Source: Flectonema sp. DT1601 (taxonomy: Eukaryota; Euglenozoa; Diplonemea; Diplonemida; Diplonemidae). Taken from it: a stretch of DNA of 64,000 nt. The translations under genes were made by a program, and so were the position numbers. The stretch is from NCBI GenBank assembly GCA_964019425.1, contig OZ025846.1:558001-622000 (forward strand), in the 5' to 3' direction. Shown in pieces: positions 53,426-62,313 of the stretch (position 1 is the stretch's first letter; every line of letters begins with the position of its first letter). Under the pieces are notes generated by a model. That model was given only the letters and a program-made list of their open reading frames with translations, did not search any database and was not told where the DNA came from.

Positions 53426-54340
53426 ATGAGACGCTCAACTGGATCCGCAACACCTGTAACCGCCCCGGGTTTTAAATGTGTAACAATGAATGCTAAAGTT
53501 ATCCATAGAATATTATCATTACTGCTATGGGGAAAGGACCCTGTTTGTCAAGTTAGTATCAGTCAGAATGGAATGAGGGTTCACATGACTGATGCAGGAA
53601 AAAGTACTCACGCGACAGCACTCATAAGAGACAAGTTATTCTCAGAGATCAGATGTAACAGTGGAAATAGTAAAAAAGGAAATGTGTATTTTGGTGTTAA
53701 CCTCACACATCTTTGTCACGCTTTAGGGATGTTAGGACCAGGACCACAACTTGTCCCTTTGACTATTCAATACCCAGGAAGTGATGGTTCCATTAATATT
53801 GAAGTTAATGACAACGAGCACTCAACTACATGTTCTTTATCTGCAAAACCATGGGATGGTGAAATACTAAATGTCGAATTCTCAAGTAACGATGTTATAG
53901 TAACTGCTTCTCTCAAAGCCGACCTCTTAAAAGACGTAATTGGTGATTGTGAACAACTAGGAGCTGACACGATGGACATCTCATTTAGTAAACAACGTCA
54001 GTCGATTACCTTCAGTGGTGGTTGTAAGGGAATTGGTTTGGCTTCTGTTGAAATCCTCGTTCATCCTTCTAATCAACTTGTTCAGTCAATTGAAGTGCTT
54101 ACCGATGGTAAAACAACTCTTTCTATAAGTCACTTGTCGTTGACAATAAAAACTGATTATTTTAAAGATCCAACAAAAGTTGGTAGTGACCATGTCACCC
54201 TTCGAATTAATAAAAGAGGAACAGTCTGTATTTTATATCACATAAAGTCTCATGAAGTACCCGCAACATGTGGAGTAGAATGTAGTATCCTTCCGATATT
54301 CGAAACCGATGACGACGATGATGTGTTGTTGTCATCATGA
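53426..54340 (+). CDS. RAD1: DNA-damage checkpoint clamp subunit Rad1 (9-1-1 complex)
   Basis: 304 residues with the two-lobe sliding-clamp fold. It should act with Rad9 and Hus1 as a ring loaded at damaged DNA to signal the ATR-type checkpoint. Evidence is the Rad1-type order: an early ILSLLLWGKDPVCQVSIS strand-helix, MRVHMTDAGK, FGVNLTHLCHALGMLG, the central NVEFSSNDVIVTASLKADLL, and a C-terminal VTLRINKRGTVCILYHI strand followed by an acidic end, matching Rad1 more than PCNA or Hus1. It lacks a PCNA-like interdomain loop and ends in a DDDDD acidic tail. The ATG sits after an A-run, and the leader acceptor candidate is about 100 nt upstream. Confidence 0.8.
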   Translation: MRRSTGSATPVTAPGFKCVTMNAKVIHRILSLLLWGKDPVCQVSISQNGMRVHMTDAGKSTHATALIRDKLFSEIRCNSGNSKKGNVYFGVNLTHLCHALGMLGPGPQLVPLTIQYPGSDGSINIEVNDNEHSTTCSLSAKPWDGEILNVEFSSNDVIVTASLKADLLKDVIGDCEQLGADTMDISFSKQRQSITFSGGCKGIGLASVEILVHPSNQLVQSIEVLTDGKTTLSISHLSLTIKTDYFKDPTKVGSDHVTLRINKRGTVCILYHIKSHEVPATCGVECSILPIFETDDDDDVLLSS

Positions 54341-54683
54341 CCAACTTCCTTAGTATTTTAAAGATCCGGCATTCTATCTCAGTCGTGTCTTTTTTTTTTT
54401 TTTTTTTTTTTTCAATATTAATTAAAGATTTCTTCAAATCTTATTATCTAAAGGGATTATGAAAAAAAAAAACAAAAAAAAAAAAAAAAAATTTAAAAAA
54501 AAAAAAAAGAATAAAAAGAACAACGGTAATCTACTCTACTCGGAGTTATTATATAGTAATCCCTCCAATTGCTAAAATTGGAAGAAGGCAACTTTTTTTT
54601 TCTTTCTCCTCTTTTTTTTTGAGTTCGATAATACAGTATCAATTTACCCTCCACAACAGTTAAATTCTAAACTCTTATTCAAA
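54341..54683. other. Intergenic
   Basis: Contains A- and T-runs, a remnant of repeat family 2 at 54622-54655, and CCCTCCACAACAG ending at 54659, a leader acceptor 25 nt before the next ATG. Confidence 0.5.
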
Positions 54684-55790
54684 ATGATGACTAAATTCGT
54701 TCTTCTCGGGTCCGTAGTCAGCGCAGCTCTCGCAGCAGACGTTACAGTTGAGGGAGTCACATTCAATGACGCAGAGCAGGCAGCTGTGTTAGAAGTTGTT
54801 AACAGAGAGTCATTCGAGACACTTCATTTCACTTTCGATATCTACGACTGGAAGTCTCAAAACATCATCGACGGTAGGTTTTACCCAACCGTCAACAAGT
54901 TGGCTGCAGTTAACGGTGTCACTTCATTTGTTCTGAACCTTTTGAAGTCGGAAGTCAATGAAGTCTGCCCCCCACAGCCAGCCCAGGGAGGTTCTTACGA
55001 CGGGCAGAGTTTCACCAACGCCGAGGCAGACCTCACTCTGAAGGCGGCCAACAAGGCGTCCTTCAAATCCCTGATGAAGGTTGCGAACATCTACACAACC
55101 AACACTCAGAACATGTTCAAGGCAAGACAGATGTGCTCGATGAATGCTTTGGCCCAGGTGTCGGGTGTGAACTTCCACGTTCTCCGTCTTTTGAAGAATT
55201 TCGTCAACCGTGAAGCCGGAACCTGTTACGTAAACGAAGAATGCACTACCGGAAACGTGTGCAGAGGAATTCCACACGACGGAATCTTGTCGACCGGAAA
55301 GTGTGTTCCTTTCGCAAACATTGCCGGAGATGGAAACAGCTGCTCGGCCACCGTCGCCTGCCCAACCGGAACCGTCTGCACCAGACTCACACTGGGAGCG
55401 CAGGGATTCTGTCGCCCTACCTGGATGGTTGGTGACTTTGAGACTCCATACTACCTCAGAAATATTAACGTTGCCACCACTACCGAGACCTTCTTCCCTA
55501 TCAGCGGTCTTGCCACAGTTCCTGAGGACATTGTATTGTCGATGGATGCGTCGGCTGTGACCAACGCACAGGACCTGAAGATCGTATTGAGCGACCCAAA
55601 TGGTTCCACCGCTACCTACTGGGACGGATCTGTGAACACAGGTTCTATCCCTGCCAGTGCTGTCATGCAGGGATCTATTTCAAGAGATGACACTATTAAC
55701 GGACAGTGGACTGTCACTTTCACTAACACCGGTTCAGCTTCCGGTACTGTGAAGGACTTCTCCCTCCACTTGACTTCCCGTTTTGACTAA
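54684..55790 (+). CDS. Secreted protein: duplicated helical domain, Cys-rich region, P domain
   Basis: 368 residues with signal peptide MMTKFVLLGSVVSAALAA. Residues about 22-92 and 108-175 are two copies of one domain: GVTFNDAEQAAVLEVVNRES and GQSFTNAEADLTLKAANKAS, each ending in a AxVxGVxxxVLxLLK pattern. Residues about 180-245 are Cys-rich (CYVNEECTTGNVC, CSATVACPTGTVC), like Dickkopf- or TIL-type extracellular modules. Residues about 255-368 match the proprotein-convertase P domain, with FPISGL, DLKIVLSDPNGS and GQWTVTFTNTGSASGTVKDFSLHL. There is no protease domain. Strong C-ending codon bias suggests high expression. An extracellular matrix, adhesion or prey-capture role is possible but not shown. 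Confidence 0.8.
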   Translation: MMTKFVLLGSVVSAALAADVTVEGVTFNDAEQAAVLEVVNRESFETLHFTFDIYDWKSQNIIDGRFYPTVNKLAAVNGVTSFVLNLLKSEVNEVCPPQPAQGGSYDGQSFTNAEADLTLKAANKASFKSLMKVANIYTTNTQNMFKARQMCSMNALAQVSGVNFHVLRLLKNFVNREAGTCYVNEECTTGNVCRGIPHDGILSTGKCVPFANIAGDGNSCSATVACPTGTVCTRLTLGAQGFCRPTWMVGDFETPYYLRNINVATTTETFFPISGLATVPEDIVLSMDASAVTNAQDLKIVLSDPNGSTATYWDGSVNTGSIPASAVMQGSISRDDTINGQWTVTFTNTGSASGTVKDFSLHLTSRFD

Positions 55791-56748
55791 GCTTGTCTCA
55801 GTTTGTAAGCTTTCTAATTTTATTTGTTTTCCTTCGCTCTGATGTCACTTTTTTGTTTGTTTTTGGATAATGTCGCTACCGCCACTGATTTCTCTGTGGA
55901 AGGACGTTTCCAACAGACGCAAGCTAGTAGACGTCGAGCCGTTTTTCTTCCCTTTCGTTTTCTTTTACTCCCTTCAGTCTTCTTCAAGTGGGGTCCACAA
56001 TGATCTCTTTGAATGTGATTGTAAATTTTTATAAGTCGCGCATTGGTTGTGACATTTATTCTTTTATTAACTTAATTATATGTAGAGTGTCTTTAAGAAG
56101 GATGGTTAGGACTGACACCAAACTATTAAAGCGCTTTTCCATGGATGAGAAGAAAATGTGTTCTCTCTGAAACTCCTCCAGAAGAGGAGAATCAGAAGGT
56201 TACTTTTGTTTATTTCACTTCTCAACTTATTCGCAAAACTATTTATATCAAAGGAGGTCTCGGTTCTCGTTTTCGTTCTGTTTTTTTTGACGATCGAGGA
56301 CCGCCCTGTGGAAGATGCTTTTGAACTTATTCTTCTTTCCCGATGTTGATAATTTGCTACCCAAAGACAATGAATTGCGTTTTATTTATTTTTTTTTCTC
56401 GTTTACCTCAATCAGGCTTTTTTTTTGTTTTAATCATAGCGTGGCTGTTTTTTTTTTTGACTTTCCCCATTCCCTGCGGATGTGTAATCCCGTCGGTTTT
56501 CCAAGTCAAATACTATCCGTTTTTAAAAAAAAAAAAGAAAAATAAAAAAGAGCACAAGAAGTTATCTTTTTACCGCGTCAGTTGATTATAGTCTGTAGAC
56601 TCATCACGGTGGTGGGAAGATTTTCTTTTTATTGTTCTGAATGCTTGAATTGTGTTTGTTTTGTTAGCAGACATAACGATCATGGGTAGTTGTTGTACTC
56701 TAAATACTTTATAAACTCTTCTTTATAATCAAAGCTTACAACACAACA
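55791..56748. other. Intergenic, contains eRF3 leader
   Basis: No gene supported between the P-domain gene and eRF3; open frames here are short and T-run-derived. GTTAGCAG ends at 56670. A short upstream ATG frame (56682-56714, ten codons, out of frame with eRF3) lies between it and the eRF3 ATG. Confidence 0.55.
56682..56714 (+). promoter_or_regulatory. Possible upstream ORF in the eRF3 leader
   Basis: ATG followed by nine codons (product MGSCCTLNTL) and TAA, ending 34 nt before the eRF3 start. If the leader acceptor at 56670 is used, this uORF is in the mature mRNA and could lower initiation on eRF3. Alternatively, an acceptor further 3' removes it. Confidence 0.35.
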
Positions 56749-58845
56749 ATGTCAAACTACTACGGTAATTGGAACAGTGGTGGTGTTCCTTCCTACCAGG
56801 GGACTTATTATTCTCATGATGCTTACCAAAGTGGTGGTGGTGGTGGTGGTGGTGGTGGTGGTTATACTCCCGCAGCACACGATGAGGCTACATGACTAGG
56901 GACCGAAGGGACGGGAGGACAATTTAATTATTACCAACAAGGAGTAAGTGGACAATCAAGTGAGTACCAAAACACTAATTATTCCACTCATTGGAATCAA
57001 CCTGTCACTAATAGTGGTGGAGGGGGAGGTTGGGACAACACTCACGTAGGAGGGAAGGGAAGCATTCCTGAGAGAGGATCAGGTAAGGGAGGTAAGCAGA
57101 ACTACGACAGGCAGCAGGGAGGTGCTTATGTACCTCCGCACAATTCAGGAGGGAAAACCGGAAAGCATTCTGGAGGAAAGGGTGGCAAACAGAAACCGAC
57201 TACAACTGAGCACGGCAAACAACTTCGTGCAGCTGCACCACCGCACAACTCAGTTAAAGGAAACACCTCACAGGGTGTAATTCCTCGTTCATCTGAAGTA
57301 GTGAGCAAGGAAACCAAAGTTCTCACACTCGGTGGGTCAAGCACTACAGCGGCCCCTCCTAAACGAAAGGCGAAAGTACTTTCATTGGGAAAGAAGGCCC
57401 CATCTGTAGTCCAAAAAGAAGCCCCGAAGCCAGTTGAACAGGAAGTGAAGACCAACATCGCAGAAGAATCTTTAACTACTCAAATAGTCCCCGTGGAGGA
57501 GATTACGAAGAAGAAGAGAGGTCCTCCAAAGGAAGAGATTCCTCATGTGAATGTTGTTTTTGTTGGACACGTTGATGCCGGCAAGAGTACCATCAGTGGT
57601 CAATTAATGATTAAAGCAGGACTTGTTGACGAAAGACAGATGGAGAAGTTGAACAGGGAAGCAGCTGACAAGAACCGTGAAGGTTGGGGAATATCATACA
57701 TCATGGACCAGGATGAACGCGAACGTGAAAAGGGGAAAACAGTCGATACTGGTGCGGCACATTTCAAAACTGATAAACGTCGATTTACAATACTAGACGC
57801 ACCTGGTCACAGTAGTTTCATCCCATCAATGCTTGCTGGTGGCTCGCAAGCTGATATTGCTGTCTTAGTGATATCTGCACGTAAAGGTGAGTTTGAAGCT
57901 GGTTTCGACAAGGGTGGGCAAACACGTGAACACGCCATTTTAATAAAAACACTCGGAGTTCGTAAACTCATCGTCGCTGTAAACAAAATGGATGACCCGT
58001 CTGTCGAATGGTCGTCAACTCGATTTAATGAAATCTCCAGCAAGCTGTCTCCTTTTTTAAAACAAGTTGGATATCCTGAATCACAATACACATTTATCCC
58101 AATCTCTGGTTTGTGCGGTCACAATATAAAAGAGTTAGCAACCACATGCGACTGGTATAATGCAAAGAAGACATTATTACAAGCAATGGAAGAGTTACCA
58201 CCCCCTGGTAGAAGCTCTGAAGACGCAGTCAGATTTCCTATTTATGGACGCTTTAAAGATGAAGGGAAAATTCACATTCATGGAAAAGTTGAATCTGGAC
58301 AGATATCTGTTGGAGATAAACTTCAAATCATGCCTGGAAAGATTGTTATTGTGATCGAAGGAGTTACGAAAGAACACGAGTTGGTTAACGATGCGTATGC
58401 AGGAGATCATTGCGTTTTGAAAACTTCGAAGATTGAAGAAGAAGATGTTCATATTGGCGACGTTCTCGGAAGTCCATCGAAATTACTTCCAACTTGTGAT
58501 GCCTTTCACGCACACTTAATGATTTTAGAAAGGGTTGATCACATCATCACGTCTGGTTATAATTGTGTTATGCATTTACATGCTCTTACAGAAGAAGTTA
58601 CTGTTGACTTACTCGCTACCATAAACAAAAAAACTGGTAAAATTATTGAAAAGTTTCCATCATCTGTACGCGCTCGTGGCAATGTGATGGTTAGAATTCA
58701 CTTACCAAGAACTACTTGTTTAGAAGAGTCTAAGAACTTTGGTAAAATGGGTAGTTTTGTACTTAGAGACAAGGGAAAGACGATCGCTTGTGGAGTTGTA
58801 ACAAAGGTGTTGGACAATGTCCGCAAGATAGAAACTCCGAAGTAA
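56749..58845 (+). CDS. Eukaryotic release factor 3 (eRF3/Sup35) with in-frame UGA readthrough codon
   Basis: 698 residues if codon 49 (TGA, 56893-56895) is decoded; the unread product is 48 residues. eRF3 is the GTPase that delivers eRF1 to stop codons. Residues 1-130 are Gly/Tyr/Gln/Asn-rich, as in the yeast Sup35 prion domain, on both sides of the TGA. A basic linker follows, with KVLTLGG and KVLSLGK. The GTPase has P-loop GHVDAGKST (273-281), DAPGH (350) and NKMD (412), plus the eRF3-type GGQTREHA; two beta-barrels end in GSFVLRDKGKTIACG. Context is TGA-CTA-G. The frame stays open after it, with no ATG until 57606, inside the GTPase. No introns seen. Confidence 0.9.
56893..56901 (+). promoter_or_regulatory. 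Programmed stop-codon readthrough site in eRF3
   Basis: In-frame TGA followed by CTAG. UGA-CUA(G) is the established strong readthrough context in animals, plants and fungi. Other TGA stops in this window (GST, CHFR-like, the unknown gene at 30349, Rad1, SDR) are followed by AAA, CCA, TTG, GGG or similar, never CTA. Low eRF3 activity would be expected to raise readthrough here and restore eRF3 synthesis. Confidence 0.75.
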
Positions 58846-59735
58846 TCAGTAGGCAGTTGCAAATCAGAGCATCACTCTGAAAAATAATCCCTCATTGCAT
58901 GTCTACACTACTGCGGATGTATCGAAGTTTCTTGTGTGAAGTGTCCACGTGCCACAACCCCCAGATCGAGTTCATAATAAAGTGCGTGAATAAAAGTGTC
59001 TTTCTTAAGAATCTAAGTTTTCAGATCTCTCCCATTTCACTGTCAAAAAGACTCGCACTGTGTTGTTTATAAATAGAACACTCACACTGCTATAAAGTCA
59101 TTTTTGAGAAAGTTCCATTCCCCCTTTGGCATATGTCGCGCTTGCCCGTTCAGCCAAATGAGCTGAGCTGCTTATATTAAACTTAAGTAGGATTTATTGA
59201 AGTAGTTATTTTGATTTTTTGATGTTTAAAAAAAAAAAAAAAAAAGTGATTAATACACCGACATGAAGATTCCATACCTAGCTCCTCTAATTTATTTTAT
59301 TCTTTTTTTTCGTCCTCTATTTTGATTTTTTTTTTTTGTTGTTGTTGTTCATTGTTGTTGTTGTTTTGGTAAATAGCTGTGGCACAGATTGCAACACATC
59401 ACTAGTCTTCCTATAAAACCTACTTGCGCCGCTTTAACTTGATCGGAAGGTACCAAAAACTTCAATAATAGAGCAATACACGTTGTTTGCGATTTCACGT
59501 ACCCTTACGCAAAAAAGTATTCCCAGCATTCTCCTAACCCTTTGAATTTTGGCTGCTGTGTTTGGTGTGCGTTGAATTCACTTAATAAATACACCAATTA
59601 GTAAGTTAATATTTTCTCAGACATAACAGGTCAACCTCTTAACTATATTAATGTAGTAGTAGTATTGAAGTGAGATGTGTTTGATTTTTTTAAGTTTCTC
59701 TCAAAAAGGGGAAAAAAAAAAAAAAAAAAAAAAGC
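58846..59735. other. Intergenic
   Basis: No gene seen. Holds an A-run near 59227-59245, a (TTG)n patch near 59337-59365 and ATTTTCTCAG (ending 59620) and CATAACAG (ending 59629) acceptor candidates for the dehydrogenase. Confidence 0.5.
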
Positions 59736-60548
59736 ATGTTGAAGAATAAGGTTATTTTAATAACCGGGAGCACCCAAGGACTTGGAAAGGAAATAGCGAA
59801 GGGGTGCTTGTCTGCGGGGTGTGGCGGATTAATTATAACTGGAAGAGAATGTGAGAGAGAACTTGGAATTAAATTGGAAGGGGAACTCTCAACGAAATAT
59901 TCGAAAAATATAAAATGGATTGCTTGTGAATTAAGCAACGAGGATGAATGCAGAAATCTTTTTAAATCCGGTCTGACTGAGTTCGGACACATCGACTGCC
60001 TCGTTAACAGCGCCGCAGTGAATCCGAGAGCCACATTAGCAAACACGACTGTCAACATGTTTACGTCGATATTTAGGGTTAACTTGTTAGCTCCCTTCAT
60101 ACTCACTCAGGAACTTACATCTCACTTACTGTCGAGAAAGGCTGGAGGGGGAATTGTTAATATCTCATCAGTTCAAGCCCATGGTGGGGCACCCTTTAGT
60201 ATGGCTTACTCGTCACTTAAGTCAGCACTGGTAACAATGACAAAGAATAACGGTAAGGAACTAGCCAGAAACGGTATTCGCATTAACGCTGTCCTCCCTG
60301 GATGGATGCCAACAGAGAATGAGAATGCTCTCCAACTATCTCTCGGTGCTGGTCGTGATTGGATTGTTCATGCTGATGCTGCTTCTCCAACAGGGAAGTT
60401 ACTCCGTCCTGAGCAATGTGCTAACGCTGTTGTATTCTTTTTAAGCGACATGTCAGCACCAGCAACAGGAGTTATCCATGATCTTCACCCAGAGATGATT
60501 ACTGGATGCTTACCTGCTGGTATTGGTGATCTGAACTCAAAGCTGTGA
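59736..60548 (+). CDS. Short-chain dehydrogenase/reductase
   Basis: 270 residues, the normal size of classical SDRs. NAD(P)-dependent oxidoreductase; substrate unknown. The Rossmann cofactor motif is TGSTQGLG near residue 11, the NNAG motif appears as NSAAVN, and the catalytic set is Ser144/145 in NISSVQ, Tyr158 and Lys162 in YSSLK. PGWMPTE follows the active site and PATGVIHDL near the end fits the family. The start is safe: MLKNKVILITGS begins the first strand directly after an A-run. Immediately downstream lies a decayed tandem copy (60632-61290) that includes the 3' flank, so this gene was duplicated locally. Compared with SDR paralogues generally, the N-S-A-A substitution for N-N-A-G is mild. 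Confidence 0.92.
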   Translation: MLKNKVILITGSTQGLGKEIAKGCLSAGCGGLIITGRECERELGIKLEGELSTKYSKNIKWIACELSNEDECRNLFKSGLTEFGHIDCLVNSAAVNPRATLANTTVNMFTSIFRVNLLAPFILTQELTSHLLSRKAGGGIVNISSVQAHGGAPFSMAYSSLKSALVTMTKNNGKELARNGIRINAVLPGWMPTENENALQLSLGAGRDWIVHADAASPTGKLLRPEQCANAVVFFLSDMSAPATGVIHDLHPEMITGCLPAGIGDLNSKL

Positions 60549-60631
60549 TTGTAATTACTGCTGATGACTGCTAACGTTTATTATATTCTACACAATTCAG
60601 ATGGTTCCCAAAGTGATATTTATTTCTATAG

Positions 60632-61290
60632 AATGTGAGAGAACTTGGAATTAGAACTCAACGAAATATTCAAAATGAATTAAGCAATGAGGATGAATAC
60701 AAAACTCTTTTTAAATCCGGTCTGACTACATCGACTGCCTCGTTAACAGCGCCGCAGTGAATCCGAGAGCCACATTAGCAAACACGACTGTCAACATGTT
60801 TACGTCGATATTTAGGGTTAACTTGCTAGCTCCCTTCATACTCACTCAGGAACTTACATCTCACTTACTGTCGAGAAAAGCTGGAGGGGGAATTGTTAAT
60901 ATCTCATCAGTTCAAGCCCATGGTGGGGCACCCTTTAGTATGGCTTACTCGTCACTTAAGTCGGCACTGGTAACAATGACAAAGAATAACGGTAAGGAAC
61001 TAGCCAGAAACAGTATTCGTCTGGATGCCTACCTGATGGTATGGGTGATACCAATTCCTCTCTTCGTTAATAGCGAGGGGAGATCTGTTTTTCATCCTCT
61101 CAATGAGGTAAACCCCAACTGGACGAATCGGAAGTGGCGTACGCATTGCGGAGTGCTGTAAATCCCTACTGACAGTCGACAGGACGGGTTTATTTTAAGA
61201 GTCCTCTGTACTCTAAAACTGTGATTGTAATTACTGCTGATGACTGCTAACGTTTATTATATTCTACACAATTCAGATAGTTCCAAAAAA
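60632..61290 (+). pseudogene. Decayed tandem copy of the SDR gene
   Basis: From 60632 the sequence repeats the SDR gene from about its codon 37 (ATGTGAGAGAACTTGG) onward, with several deletions in the first 100 bp and then near-identity over about 60735-61020, including the Ser and Tyr/Lys active-site region. It then jumps from the GIRI region to the penultimate stretch (TGGATGCCTACCTGATGGTA), losing about 220 bp, and acquires about 150 bp of unrelated sequence. At 61217-61287 it matches the parent's 3' flank (60541-60612). The cofactor-binding start is missing, and the open frame left (60757-61161) lacks the Rossmann motif, so it is not a working SDR. High identity says the duplication is recent. 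Confidence 0.85.
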
Positions 61291-61330
61291 TAATATTTTT
61301 TTCTGATATATAAACAGTCAGACCCACACA

Positions 61331-62071
61331 ATGGTACATTACACAGAAATGACAAATGATTCTAAGGAAGGACTCCTCAAAGAGAGTTTAAGAAACCTCC
61401 GATTAAGAGACGAAATGATCACAGAGCTGGAAAAAATGTTTCGAAGATACGCAGAAGCGAAGGCAGACTTGATGTTGAGAACAACAAACGAGGAGGAATT
61501 ACTTCGAATTAATAAATTATACACAAAAATGATTTCTAAAACTCTCAAAGACGTGACGAATGCAGACGAACGAAGGGCTGCTGAAGCAGAAGAACAGCGA
61601 CAGGAATATTATCAATCTTGTAACAGGACGAAGGAACTGCTTCATGAGCAGACAGAAATTAGGGACGGTCTCAGACTCGAACTGGCGCAGAAGTTGCAAC
61701 AGCTAGAAGATCAGGAAGAAGAAATGTTAAAGAAATCAGTTCGACAGAAACAGTTTGCTACTCAGAGTAGTCGTTCATCTGATTCTCAACAACAAGTTGA
61801 GGAAGAAGTGATCACAGATGACGTCGTGAATTACAATTCCGTCAGAACAGTTTCTGATTGGGTTACGAAACTTCGTACTACTCAACCTTCAGCACCTCCC
61901 ACAACTGTTGGAGCTCTTCTTCGAGGTACAAATAATTCAGTGGATGGGATTCATAACCAGACAGCTGATGATGAAATGATTGATGCCTTCACTCAACTTC
62001 AATCTATCAAATCTTTAATTAATGTTTCAGAAGAAGCGAAGTCATCTCTCAAGAGGGGAACTTCTCCGTAG
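61331..62071 (+). CDS. Small coiled-coil protein
   Basis: 246 residues. Residues about 10-145 are charged coiled coil with Glu/Arg/Leu heptads; 150-246 are Ser/Thr-rich with an APPTTVGALL segment and another short helix near the end. Family not recognised. The start is 14 nt after ATATAAACAG (61317). It begins right after the decayed SDR copy, whose 3' end carries the former intergenic sequence, so its leader may have been assembled by that duplication. Confidence 0.78.
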   Translation: MVHYTEMTNDSKEGLLKESLRNLRLRDEMITELEKMFRRYAEAKADLMLRTTNEEELLRINKLYTKMISKTLKDVTNADERRAAEAEEQRQEYYQSCNRTKELLHEQTEIRDGLRLELAQKLQQLEDQEEEMLKKSVRQKQFATQSSRSSDSQQQVEEEVITDDVVNYNSVRTVSDWVTKLRTTQPSAPPTTVGALLRGTNNSVDGIHNQTADDEMIDAFTQLQSIKSLINVSEEAKSSLKRGTSP

Positions 62072-62313
62072 ATGATTTTATTGTTTTATAATATGTCTAA
62101 CCTTAGAGCTACTGGGCGGATTCTTCAGCCCATCAGAGCGGATTGTGATATGTTGTGTATTGATGTTTATTATTAATTCCTCCACCACAGGCATTAGAGA
62201 GTCATCTCAGTTACCGCACATCCACACCTCCCCCTCCCCAATCAGTTCCGTTTATTTACTTTACAATTCCTCCTTCCCCACAACCCGCATTTGTCCTTCA
62301 AGAAGGACAACAG

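Noticed and set aside
53426-54340. Calling the clamp protein PCNA or Hus1
   Set aside because: It lacks the PCNA interdomain loop and signature strands; the ordered segments fit Rad1 better.
56893-56895. TGA reassigned to an amino acid genome-wide, or selenocysteine
   Set aside because: Several genes here (GST, CHFR-like, Rad1, SDR) end at TGA at the expected family length. No SECIS-like element was recognised, and eRF3 has no selenocysteine site.
56862-56900. A 39-nt GT-AG intron that would remove the eRF3 TGA and keep frame
   Set aside because: It needs a GTTATA donor and a GACTAG acceptor, unlike the GTAT/GTAC donors and ACAG acceptors of the seven placed introns, and it would be far shorter than their 60-78 nt. 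It remains the main alternative and cDNA would settle it.
57301-58845. Starting eRF3 at GTG 57301
   Set aside because: This drops the Gly/Tyr/Gln-rich domain typical of eRF3, needs a non-ATG start, and ignores the matching coding sequence from ATG 56749 in the same frame.
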